DNA of 36,843 nt from the NCBI GenBank assembly GCA_023260255.1, contig JALQVV010000015.1:1-36843 (forward strand), written 5' to 3'. The notes under the pieces are model-generated. The model did not search any database. It was given only the letters and a program-made list of their open reading frames with translations, and was not told the DNA's origin. Origin of the DNA: Candidatus Saccharimonadia bacterium. Lineage in GTDB: Bacteria; Patescibacteriota; Saccharimonadia; Saccharimonadales; Saccharimonadaceae. Below are positions 9,743 to 17,947 of this stretch, piece by piece. Numbering within the stretch: position 1 is the stretch's first letter; each line of letters opens with the position of its first letter. The position numbers and the translations under genes were made by a program.

Positions 9743-11392
9743 CTATTTCTTACCTGATAAACCGCTGATGACCCTGCCAAAGTACACCCTCATCTCTCTC
9801 CGCCACTCCCATACCCCATAGCCGGCCGCTAACACTCCTACACCACCAAGCGCCCACCATCCAACAAACGCCATTGCCGTGTCCTTGACTGGTTGTACGG
9901 CAAAGGCCGACTCCGGCACGTGTGTCGCCGTAATGTTGCGGCAGCGGTTTGTTTCTTCGCTACGATATTGGTTATCCTTGCATGGTTTTTGAATGCTCGC
10001 CGTAACAATGTTACGACAACGATTCGTTTCCTCATTGCGATACTGGCCGAGTTTACAGGCAGCCAACACACTTGCAACCGGAATAGTACGGCAACGTCCT
10101 GTATCCTCACTTCGATATTTTCCGTCGCCACAGTCAGCCGACGCCTCAGATGCCACGATTTTATTACAGCGTCCTGTATCGACGTTTCGCACATAGCCAT
10201 CATCACACGGCAAATATTTTTGTATGACATTCGTGCTGCCTGGGGTTGGTGCATATGTCTGCCACCACGTACCATCATCTATGCGCGACCACGATGTATC
10301 ACTTGCTAAATTCACATACGCCTGGCTATCCACTTCGACAAGTCCATCAGATGACAGCAAGTACACTATTCCCGATGTCGTTTTGGTCAGGGTTAATTCC
10401 GTCTCGCTTATTGGGACTGTTCTGTAGGCACCTGCTGGTAGGGTCTCGGCACCAAAAACATACGATTTCGTCGTGCTGCGGTTTGTTTGCAGCTGACAGC
10501 CGTCGAGCGAGATAGTCTGGCTAGTACTATTCTGTAGTTCAATAAATTGGTTTGCACTGTTGGCTGCGATCTCATTAATCCGTAGGCCCTCACAGTTATT
10601 CACCAGCTCTGGCGGATCAGGTACGACACACGCCATACCAACAAAAGGCGTCGGTGCATCGTTGCCATATACGCTAAACTCCTTACTGGTGTCTCGCGGA
10701 CCAGCAAAGACCACAGCACCATTCAAAAAACAACGCTGCAAAGAATTATTCTTTGGTGGGACTACCGCGGGTTTTACATCAAAAATATATCCGCTTGCAG
10801 CAGACACGCTACCCCAAGCAACTTTATCCATCGCATTGCCCGAAGCAGACTGGCTGATGAATATTTCTCCCATCGTATCGTTAAGAGAATACGAGGTCTT
10901 TTCAAAGCTGATCACAGGATTCACCGTCGTCGCTATATGCCCAAACACCACAAATGCTTTTGGCTGCAGGATAATGCTGTTTAAATCTACCAGCTGCACG
11001 ATGCTCGTGCCGCTTCCGCGGTACCACAATGACAATCCCGTTAGAGGTAGCGGCTCATTGTTTGGGTTATAAAGCTCGACAAATTCATCCGTACCCGCTG
11101 TTTGCACTTCAGTAATAATTGGATTCTCTTTTACCAAAGAGTCTGTTGGATTTTCCTCGATTACTTGTTCCTGAGCAATCAAGGTTGCGGGTGTCGTTTC
11201 CGTCGTTCCTATCTTGGGTTGTTCACTTTCTGGTAACGCTTCTGCTACACCCTCAATGGTTGACCTTTCTACCTGAGTCGTATTGGTAGCTACCGTCTGC
11301 ACATTATCTGGCGCCACGCCTTCGGCCGCCACCGGAAACGGCACGCAACCAACCAACAAAGCAATACTAAGCACCACCCGGAGAAATCGCAT
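9743..11392 (-). CDS. Secreted, C-terminally membrane-anchored lamin-tail-domain protein with Cys-rich tandem repeats
   Basis: Signal peptide MRFLRVVLSIALLVGCVPFPVAAEG; two LTD-like blocks (IITEVQTAGTDEFVELYNPNNEPLPLTGLSLWY; RINEIAANSANQFIELQNSTSQTISLDGCQLQ); four Cx4YR..[TE]xRC repeats; TM WWALGGVGVLAAGYGVW near the C-terminus. Confidence 0.82.
   Translation of the reverse strand: MRFLRVVLSIALLVGCVPFPVAAEGVAPDNVQTVATNTTQVERSTIEGVAEALPESEQPKIGTTETTPATLIAQEQVIEENPTDSLVKENPIITEVQTAGTDEFVELYNPNNEPLPLTGLSLWYRGSGTSIVQLVDLNSIILQPKAFVVFGHIATTVNPVISFEKTSYSLNDTMGEIFISQSASGNAMDKVAWGSVSAASGYIFDVKPAVVPPKNNSLQRCFLNGAVVFAGPRDTSKEFSVYGNDAPTPFVGMACVVPDPPELVNNCEGLRINEIAANSANQFIELQNSTSQTISLDGCQLQTNRSTTKSYVFGAETLPAGAYRTVPISETELTLTKTTSGIVYLLSSDGLVEVDSQAYVNLASDTSWSRIDDGTWWQTYAPTPGSTNVIQKYLPCDDGYVRNVDTGRCNKIVASEASADCGDGKYRSEDTGRCRTIPVASVLAACKLGQYRNEETNRCRNIVTASIQKPCKDNQYRSEETNRCRNITATHVPESAFAVQPVKDTAMAFVGWWALGGVGVLAAGYGVWEWRREMRVYFGRVISGLSGKK
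9905..10209 (-). repeat. Four in-frame ~26-aa Cys repeats: CDDGYVRNVDTGRCNKI / CGDGKYRSEDTGRCRTI / CKLGQYRNEETNRCRNI / CKDNQYRSEETNRCRNI
   Basis: Direct reading of the 9743..11392 translation; coordinates approximate. Confidence 0.85.
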
Positions 11393-11434
11393 ATCCTTAA
11401 AATATACCGGAGCGATTTTGAATTGTAAACAATC

Positions 11435-12160
11435 CTATTCGGGTAATTCAGCTGTGATATCGGCGTTGGTATGAACGTTCACAACGTCATCCAAATCATC
11501 AAGCGCATCAAGGACCCTTAGTACTTTTTCTGCCTGCTCAGTCTCGTTGATTTCAATCATGTTTTTGGCAACATATTGCAATTCGGCGTCTTTGACATCA
11601 AGTCCAGCATCAACAATATTCGAACGAACTTTTGCCAAATCTTTCTGCTCGGTATAGACCACCAGCTCACCATCTTCCTCGACAGCATCTTCCGCGCCAG
11701 CGTCCAGCACAGTCAGCAGTGCATCCTCGCCAGTTGCCGCAACACGGATCACACCCTTGCGATCAAACTGAAACATCACACTACCTGCATCGGCAATCCG
11801 GCCCCCATTCTTGGTGAGCGCATTGCGCACTTCAGGGAATGTCCGGTTTTTGTTGTCGGTTGCTGTTTCAATGATGATTCCAACACCGCCTGGGCCCATG
11901 CCTTCGTAGGTAATTTCTTCGAGCACGGCAGCGTTCTTGTCATTCACACGGTCGATCGCCCGCTGAATATTTGCGTTTGGCATATTGGCCTGTTTGGCTT
12001 TTTCGATAGCGAGGGCGAGGGCAGAGTTCATAGTAGGGTCGGTACCACTACGTGCAGCAATGGCAATTTGATTGCCAATTTTTGTAAAGACTGCGCCACG
12101 CTTGGCGTCTTTGGCGCCTTTCTCACGTTTAATAGTTGACCATTTACTGTGTCCTGACAT
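11435..12160 (-). CDS. yebC: YebC/PmpR family protein
   Basis: MSGHSKWSTIKREKGAKDAKRGAVFTKI, YEGMGPGGVGIIIETATDNKNRT, GSVMFQFDRKG. Confidence 0.97.
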   Translation of the reverse strand: MSGHSKWSTIKREKGAKDAKRGAVFTKIGNQIAIAARSGTDPTMNSALALAIEKAKQANMPNANIQRAIDRVNDKNAAVLEEITYEGMGPGGVGIIIETATDNKNRTFPEVRNALTKNGGRIADAGSVMFQFDRKGVIRVAATGEDALLTVLDAGAEDAVEEDGELVVYTEQKDLAKVRSNIVDAGLDVKDAELQYVAKNMIEINETEQAEKVLRVLDALDDLDDVVNVHTNADITAELPE

Positions 12161-12242
12161 ATTTCGCCTCTATAAATTAAGAGATTATTTGTATGTAGTA
12201 TAAACTATTTTGCCTGTCTTTTCCACCTTACCCATCTAAAAT

Positions 12243-12280
12243 TTATACACATCATGTCCGATCGGGCATAATTTGTATAA
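12243..12280. promoter_or_regulatory. 38-bp dyad-symmetric operator-like site, copy 2 (upstream of yebC / downstream of PaaX-Cas2-like gene)
   Basis: TTATACAcatcATGtCCGATCGGgCATaattTGTATAA; symmetry centre 12261.5. Confidence 0.75.
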
Positions 12281-12282
12281 TA

Positions 12283-12765
12283 TTATGATAGTTTCTTGGT
12301 TTCGAACAGCTCCACCCAGCCGTTAACCTTAAGGTCCGCAACCGCTTCTTTGACCACCTGTTTATGGTCATGTGACGACACCCACACGCTACGCTGAACT
12401 TGTGTGAAGCCAAGGTGGCGCAGCAAATTACGCAGTTGCCGGCGATGTTCGCCAAAATCTTCTGGGATGTCAAAAATTACCATCAGCTGTTTACCGTCAT
12501 CTAATTTTTCAGCAACATACGGCTGCACCTGCTCCTTGCCCTTTGCAGTGAGCTTGGGTGTTCGGGTATCTGTTATCAGCCCGCGCTGTTTCAGCCGTGC
12601 ATACGATTGCTGCAGCGTCAAACGCTTCAGTCCAGATGTTTTTTCAAGTTCGTCAAAGAATTTTGACGGGTGGAATGTCAGTTGTAGATTGCGTTTGCTA
12701 TAGGGAATCAGCGCCAGTAGTATCTGAGTTGTTGCTGGTTGTGCGGAATGACGCCTTTTTGCCAT
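12283..12765 (-). CDS. PaaX-like / Cas2-like winged-helix regulator
   Basis: N-term winged-helix-like region (SGLKRLTLQQSYARLKQRGLITD), then Cas2/PaaX-like fold segment (KQLMVIFDIPEDFGEHRRQLRNLLRHLGFTQVQRSVWVSSHD). Likely start MAKRRHS at 12765 (other in-frame Met at 12774, 12828). Confidence 0.75.
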   Translation of the reverse strand: MAKRRHSAQPATTQILLALIPYSKRNLQLTFHPSKFFDELEKTSGLKRLTLQQSYARLKQRGLITDTRTPKLTAKGKEQVQPYVAEKLDDGKQLMVIFDIPEDFGEHRRQLRNLLRHLGFTQVQRSVWVSSHDHKQVVKEAVADLKVNGWVELFETKKLS

Positions 12766-12772
12766 ATCATTC

Positions 12773-12811
12773 ATTATACACTTTATGCCCGATCGGACAA
12801 TATGTGTATAA
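12773..12811 (-). promoter_or_regulatory. 38-bp dyad-symmetric operator-like site, copy 1, overlapping the predicted promoter of the PaaX/Cas2-like gene
   Basis: TTATACActttATGCCCGATCGGACAatatgTGTATAA (12774-12811), centre 12792.5. On the minus strand TTGTCC-16-TATAAT with -10 at 12778-12773, ~7 nt from ATG at 12765. Confidence 0.75.
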
Positions 12812-12847
12812 ACAGGGAAGTACGACACAAAAGTTTTGTGAGGGATT

Positions 12848-14317
12848 TTATTCGATGATATTTGCGTCGCGTAAATTATATTTTGTTACCCGCCACAAAT
12901 ACATACAGATAAACGCAATCGCTGCATATGCTACCCAAACCATCCATCCTTGTATTTCCACCGTCGTTTGCGCCCACGACAGCCCCGCAACATACTGTGC
13001 GACGGTGGTCATATAGGTCAACAACCACTGCGCCGGCAAACCTATGATGGTCGCAAGACCAGGCGCCGCAATCGCACCGATACCACCGATAAATGTTAGG
13101 AGCATTGCCAGTGGTACCAGGGGCAAAATCAGTAAATTCGCAATGATCGCAACATTACTAAACTGACCAAATGCATAGATAAGAATCGGCAAAGTTAGCA
13201 AAAATGCACTGATGGTTTCGCCCAAAATTTGGCGCACTATACCCGGTTTTTTATCGCCAAAAAAGTACCGCTGCAGCAGGGGCGCCAGTATCATGACGCC
13301 AGCAAATGCAGCAAAACTGAGCTGCCAGCCAAGATCATTCCAGGCATACGTCGGATCAATGAGTACGGTTACTGCCGCCGCAAATGGCAGTAGCACTAGG
13401 GGGTGAAACCGACGCCCATAATACCACGCCGCCAGACTCAATCCGGCGACCAGTCCTGCCCGCGACATGCTCGGGCTCGCACCCGTTACCGCCATAAATG
13501 CCACAATCATCGTTGTTGCAGATAACGTCGCCAAATATTTCGATACCCGCACAAATAATCGCCGCGCTAACCTGACCAAAATCGTCAAATTATACCCACT
13601 CGCCACTACCACATGCGTGAGCCCGGCGATCACCAGTGCTTGGTCGAGTTCGGGCGGCAGTGCCCGCCGCTGCCCTAGCAAATAACCCAGGCCCAAACTC
13701 GCCTGCGGTTCCGCAATGGCAAGGCGAACCTTGTCGGCAAACCAATCACGTACCTCGCGGGCAGTATCACCAGGTTGCGGCCGCTGAGCATTCACCAATT
13801 TTGCTTGGTACATGGCTGCCGCAAAACTCCCAAATCCTGTGTCCAATGTGCCACTCACTGTCACTACATCACCACGTTTTATTTCATTGGCTTTGCCAGT
13901 AGTTACCCATATTTTTCCAGCAACGTTATGGCCATCGACCTGCACATCATTAAATCGAAGCAGCGTTTCACCTTTTTTGCCGATGTCTGGATCGTCACTC
14001 ACTTTTCCCTGTAGTTGCACTCGATGACCGATAAGATTTTGATACACCGACAACTGTGATTGCGTCAGTGACCCACGCCACAAACCAATTATCAGTCCAG
14101 CAAGTATAATCATCGGTACCAGATACACCGATCGTCGCCACAATATCACGCCCAGTAGTACCACGCCGACAACCAACCAAACCCCCGAACCAAAAACGGA
14201 CTGGCCAAGCAGTGGCACCATCGCCACCCCTCCTACCACTGCCCCGCTGGCTAGAGCGATCAACCATGATGTATGGATTTTGCGCGTCAGCTGCCACAAT
14301 TGCATATTCACCAGCAT
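12848..14317 (-). CDS. comEC: ComEC/Rec2 family DNA-uptake channel
   Basis: DUF4131-like N-term, then ALVIAGLTHVVVASGYNLTILV, GASPSMSRAGLVAGLSLAAWYYGR, DPTYAWNDLGWQLSFAAFAGVMILAP. Confidence 0.92.
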   Translation of the reverse strand: MLVNMQLWQLTRKIHTSWLIALASGAVVGGVAMVPLLGQSVFGSGVWLVVGVVLLGVILWRRSVYLVPMIILAGLIIGLWRGSLTQSQLSVYQNLIGHRVQLQGKVSDDPDIGKKGETLLRFNDVQVDGHNVAGKIWVTTGKANEIKRGDVVTVSGTLDTGFGSFAAAMYQAKLVNAQRPQPGDTAREVRDWFADKVRLAIAEPQASLGLGYLLGQRRALPPELDQALVIAGLTHVVVASGYNLTILVRLARRLFVRVSKYLATLSATTMIVAFMAVTGASPSMSRAGLVAGLSLAAWYYGRRFHPLVLLPFAAAVTVLIDPTYAWNDLGWQLSFAAFAGVMILAPLLQRYFFGDKKPGIVRQILGETISAFLLTLPILIYAFGQFSNVAIIANLLILPLVPLAMLLTFIGGIGAIAAPGLATIIGLPAQWLLTYMTTVAQYVAGLSWAQTTVEIQGWMVWVAYAAIAFICMYLWRVTKYNLRDANIIE

Positions 14318-14354
14318 ACAGCACTATCAGGCAGGATGTGTCATACTGGGTGCT

Positions 14355-15068
14355 ATGAGTTCGGTCGAAGCCTTTGACGACAAACAACAGCTGGCACAAG
14401 CAGCAGCACAAGCAGCAGTCGATGCCCTCAAAACGGCGGTCGCCGCCAACGGTCAAGCCACCTGGGTACTTGCCGGTGGCTCAACCCCGCTCGCTGCGTA
14501 TCAGATCATCGCTCGTGACTACCAAGAAGCTATCGACTGGAGCAAGGTAACCCTACTCATTGGGGACGAACGTATCGGCCCGCTTGATGGCCCCGATAAT
14601 AACTGGCACGCTATTGAACAAACACTCACTAGTCTACCAACACAGAAACTCCGCCCTCGATCTGATCAATCCGCCGAACAAGCAGCGGTAGATTACGAAC
14701 AACAACTTGATAGTATCCCCAAACTCTCAAATGGCCTTCCCCGATTTGATTTGGTGTGGCTGGGAGTTGGTGAAGATGGCCATACATTATCACTTTTCCC
14801 CGCCCATGCCAGCCTATTGCCATCCGCCAGCCTGATTATCCCGGTCCATGATTCGCCCAAGCCACCCGCCGAACGCATTAGCCTGTCGCTACGCGCATTA
14901 CAAGGTACGCAAGTTGCCATGATTCTCGCAAGTGGTGCGGATAAGCACACGGCTGTCAGTAGTGCACTTGCCGGCAACCACTCCCCCATTGCCCTCGCTG
15001 TCAGTATCATCGAAACACACGACGGCAAAGTCACCTGGTTTGTCGACAAAGCTGCCGCAACAGATTGA
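14355..15068 (+). CDS. pgl: 6-phosphogluconolactonase
   Basis: WVLAGGSTPLAAYQII, WSKVTLLIGDERIGPLDGPDNNW, FDLVWLGVGEDGHTLSLFP. Start set at internal Met 14355. Confidence 0.93.
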   Translation: MSSVEAFDDKQQLAQAAAQAAVDALKTAVAANGQATWVLAGGSTPLAAYQIIARDYQEAIDWSKVTLLIGDERIGPLDGPDNNWHAIEQTLTSLPTQKLRPRSDQSAEQAAVDYEQQLDSIPKLSNGLPRFDLVWLGVGEDGHTLSLFPAHASLLPSASLIIPVHDSPKPPAERISLSLRALQGTQVAMILASGADKHTAVSSALAGNHSPIALAVSIIETHDGKVTWFVDKAAATD

Positions 15069-15092
15069 CAATACCTCTATAAATTGCTATAT

Positions 15093-16847
15093 TTACATGA
15101 GTTCGCCGACGCGGGTCCATAGCTCAGCTCTGCGTGAAACGCAAATTATGAGAGCACCGTGCTCTAACCAGCTGCAAGTAGTTGGCAAAGGCACAGCCCG
15201 AACGCGCGAGAAGAATATACCTAAATATACGGGTCCATAGCTCAGCTGGTTAGAGCACCTGCCTTTTAAGCAGGGTGTCGTGGGTTCAAGCCCCACTGGA
15301 CCCTCCATAGACATTATTTCAGACCCTTCGGGGTCTGATTTGTGTTTCAGACCCCCGTAAATTGGACTGATTTTAGGTATATAAACTTTTTTATTAGGAA
15401 GTATTAAAATTCCGTCGGGAAATAGCATTTGTTTACATATTTTGAACAAAACCATGTCCATACCCCAGATTTGCTCATTTATATTCGACAAGAAGCTCAA
15501 AGCATAGTCTATAAAGGCATCATAGTCCTGCTCAAAGTTCTCAGCTTGCCTGGCTTGCTCGTCAGCCTCAGCAATCAACACCTTTATCTTTTCTATTTCA
15601 GGCTTTATGTCTTCACCCAGCTCAGGATTTAAAGAAAGAGTCTCGATAAGCTTCGACTTTTTGGTGTTTAGATTTTCAACATGACCCCGCGCGATTCTTG
15701 CCTTCTCAATAAGGGTTCGTTCATAAGCGCCCCATACTTTCCTACAGTGTCTCTTAAGGTCTTCAATGTCTTGCTGTGTTAGATAGTGAAGCTCTAGCTC
15801 GCTCTTCACCGCCTCATGTAGTTGTTCTTGTCGAAGTCCCAAGTTGCAATCTCGGCAGCGGTACCGACGGTACCGCTTAAAGCCTTTCTTCTCACCATTA
15901 CTCTGCCAATATCCAACCAGTCTAGGATATGGATTTTCTCCCAGAACACACCTCAGACATTCAGCATCATTTGAAAAAGGAAATTCAGGATTATTTCTAA
16001 TAACAATAAACCTCTTGCCTTTATTCTTAACCATATTGACGAGTATTTCATGCTCGGCTTTGGTAATCATTTTTCTATGCAACCCCTCTTCATTGCGAGT
16101 ATCCCAATTTCCGAAAGTTATGACCCCACAATAATATGCGTCACACATCAGTTCTTTCCACCGATACATATCTATAGTCTTGCCGCCCGTGGACTTAGGT
16201 CCATAGTTTTTCGTTGTTAACCCTCGCTCCGTTGCCCGCTTTAATCCTTCACTTATACTACATTCTCCACGCGCCATCTCTTGAAAAGTATCTCGCATAG
16301 CAGACCAATTAGGCTCGTCAGGGATGTGCAGTCCAGGTGTTTCAGATTTCCTATACCCAGTATGCGGATTACTAGGATAGTATCCCGCCATTATGCGCGC
16401 CTTTTGATTAGCTGGGGTCTTTAATATTCTTTCTTCGTTGCTCTGCTGAGCTTTGAATATATCCATTAATTCCTCAAAGACAGCCATTGTGTCGTTGGGA
16501 TTTATCTCTGGACGTTTCGCAAAACGCAGTTCAACACCAATGATTTTGACCTTGGTTTTCCAATAGTAGTATTCGTCGATTGACCTCATAAATCTGTCGA
16601 CTTCATCAATTATGAGCATACTAACCGACTTATGAGCCTTACAAAACCTATACATCTCTACGATGTCTTTACGTTCTACGTTCTTACCTTTTCTACTTGA
16701 TATAGCGACACGCCACCATTGGAGTATTTCTGCATCAAGGAAAGCTGCTGCTTTCTTTATTCGTTCTTCTTGAGGCTCAAGATTACCATCAAGTAATTGC
16801 TTTTTGGTTGAAACCCTACACAATGCGATTGCTTTTACTGTACTCAT
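15093..16847 (-). CDS. Large serine recombinase; C-terminal part of the ORF is probably antisense-tRNA readthrough
   Basis: MSTVKAIALCRVSTKKQ (catalytic Ser region), LIIDEVDRFMRS, recombinase domain, Zn-ribbon CLRC...CRDC, coiled coil. Downstream EGPVGLEPTTPCLKGRCSNQLSYGP is reverse-strand translation of the tRNA gene; authentic protein end probably near 15360-15380. Confidence 0.9.
   Translation of the reverse strand: MSTVKAIALCRVSTKKQLLDGNLEPQEERIKKAAAFLDAEILQWWRVAISSRKGKNVERKDIVEMYRFCKAHKSVSMLIIDEVDRFMRSIDEYYYWKTKVKIIGVELRFAKRPEINPNDTMAVFEELMDIFKAQQSNEERILKTPANQKARIMAGYYPSNPHTGYRKSETPGLHIPDEPNWSAMRDTFQEMARGECSISEGLKRATERGLTTKNYGPKSTGGKTIDMYRWKELMCDAYYCGVITFGNWDTRNEEGLHRKMITKAEHEILVNMVKNKGKRFIVIRNNPEFPFSNDAECLRCVLGENPYPRLVGYWQSNGEKKGFKRYRRYRCRDCNLGLRQEQLHEAVKSELELHYLTQQDIEDLKRHCRKVWGAYERTLIEKARIARGHVENLNTKKSKLIETLSLNPELGEDIKPEIEKIKVLIAEADEQARQAENFEQDYDAFIDYALSFLSNINEQIWGMDMVLFKICKQMLFPDGILILPNKKVYIPKISPIYGGLKHKSDPEGSEIMSMEGPVGLEPTTPCLKGRCSNQLSYGPVYLGIFFSRVRAVPLPTTCSWLEHGALIICVSRRAELWTRVGELM
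15112..15173. other. Rearranged tRNA-Lys-derived fragment
   Basis: CGGGTCCATAGCTCAGCT (15112-15129) repeats exactly at 15230-15247; GTGCTCTAACCAGCT (15159-15173) is the exact reverse complement of 15244-15258 inside the tRNA. Confidence 0.8.
15231..15307 (+). tRNA. tRNA-Lys (anticodon TTT), CCA encoded
   Basis: GGGTCCA TA GCTC AGCTGGTTA GAGC ... CCTGC CTTTTAA GCAGG ... GTGGGTTCAAGCCCCAC TGGACCC T CCA; full cloverleaf can be paired by eye. Confidence 0.96.
15319..15338 (+). terminator. Terminator-like hairpin after tRNA-Lys
   Basis: TCAGACCC TTCG GGGTCTGA followed by TTTGTGTTT. Confidence 0.75.
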
Positions 16848-17065
16848 TTTATTTATCCCTTCTCTCGTGCATTCTAATTGCTTACGAATTGATATTCGAT
16901 TGGTTATTTAAGTCTTCTTCGGTTTGTCGTCTGATTTCTTCTACGACTTTTTCGTGTTTGTATAGTTCATACAAAAAGCGCGACATCTCCTCAAACGCTT
17001 TTTCTCTATCAGATTTCTTTACGGGCTGCTGCTCGTTTTCACATAAGTTGTTAGACACATCAAAA

Positions 17066-17148
17066 TGTCCTATTCTGCAATCGTCTAACGTGATGACTAT
17101 TGTTAGACGATTACTTCCGTCATCACACTTATGACTATAGATAGGACA
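17066..17148. repeat. Three interleaved perfect inverted repeats (A-B-C-B'-C'-A')
   Basis: A TGTCCTAT 17066-17073 / A' ATAGGACA 17141-17148; B ATCGTCTAAC 17080-17089 / B' GTTAGACGAT 17102-17111; C GTGATGAC 17090-17097 / C' GTCATCAC 17119-17126. Confidence 0.85.
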
Positions 17149-17182
17149 ATATAATCATTAAATTGACAAATAATACTGTGCT

Positions 17183-17947
17183 TTATATGTCCCTGTTTAG
17201 ACGTTTCTTTCCTCTTAGGATAATTTTTTTAATGCGCCCAACATTTACTTCTGGGTCTGTGTCGGGATAGTGTTTTAATGCTATCTGCCTATAAGTTAAG
17301 CCTCGTTCTTTGTCGCGAATCATATCTAAGTGCTGCATATCATTGGTGCGTGTTTTTCGCAGACGCTTACCAACTCCGAGAGGCTTAGAAACTACCTCCC
17401 ACGCATTAATATAGTCTTCGTAGCGTAAGCCTGGTTTTAGACGTACAAGAACTTCATTGTCATTATTAACTTCTTCAATCCATACAGTTTTTGGAAAGAT
17501 GAATAATGGCTTCTTTGGCTTAGTTTGATTAACAATATAATCTCCGACATAATACTTCCAGGCTTCATCAAGCCCAGCGGATTTTAGAACTTTATCAATT
17601 TCGTTATAGAATACTGCTTTATATTTTTCATAATCTTTATGGCTTCTACCAAGCAGACTGCCGCTCAAATGTTTGATTACCCACTTCGTAGTATCTTCTG
17701 TCTCAATGGGTTCTTCATTTGTAAGATTTAGATTCTTTCTAGCCTCTAATACCGCTACCTGAAATGCTGGCTTTTCAAGTACAAACATTTCATCTTTTAA
17801 ATAGTCCTTGGTATATTGCTCGCCAACATACTTTTGTAACATGACGCGTAGACCCGTTAAACGGTATCTATTTTCATCATCGTCTCTTATTTGCGAGTCT
17901 TGCCAACTAGCCGCCGCACGACGCTTTTCATCATCTCTCGAAGCCAT
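17183..17947 (-). CDS. Hypothetical island protein with C-terminal HTH-like segment
   Basis: MASRDDEKRRAAASWQDS...; C-term DKERGLTYRQIALKHYPDTDPEVNVGRIKKIILRGKKRL looks like a helix-turn-helix. Confidence 0.65.
   Translation of the reverse strand: MASRDDEKRRAAASWQDSQIRDDDENRYRLTGLRVMLQKYVGEQYTKDYLKDEMFVLEKPAFQVAVLEARKNLNLTNEEPIETEDTTKWVIKHLSGSLLGRSHKDYEKYKAVFYNEIDKVLKSAGLDEAWKYYVGDYIVNQTKPKKPLFIFPKTVWIEEVNNDNEVLVRLKPGLRYEDYINAWEVVSKPLGVGKRLRKTRTNDMQHLDMIRDKERGLTYRQIALKHYPDTDPEVNVGRIKKIILRGKKRLNRDI

Noticed and set aside
12283-12828. Possible CRISPR-Cas locus based on a Cas2-like domain
   Set aside because: No repeat-spacer array, no cas1 or effector genes nearby; domain order (winged helix then ferredoxin-like) fits a PaaX-type regulator with its own operator better.
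15093-15306. Recombinase C-terminus EGPVGLEPTTPCLKGRCSNQLSYGP as a conserved protein domain
   Set aside because: It is the antisense translation of the tRNA-Lys gene, a known annotation artefact pattern, not a domain.
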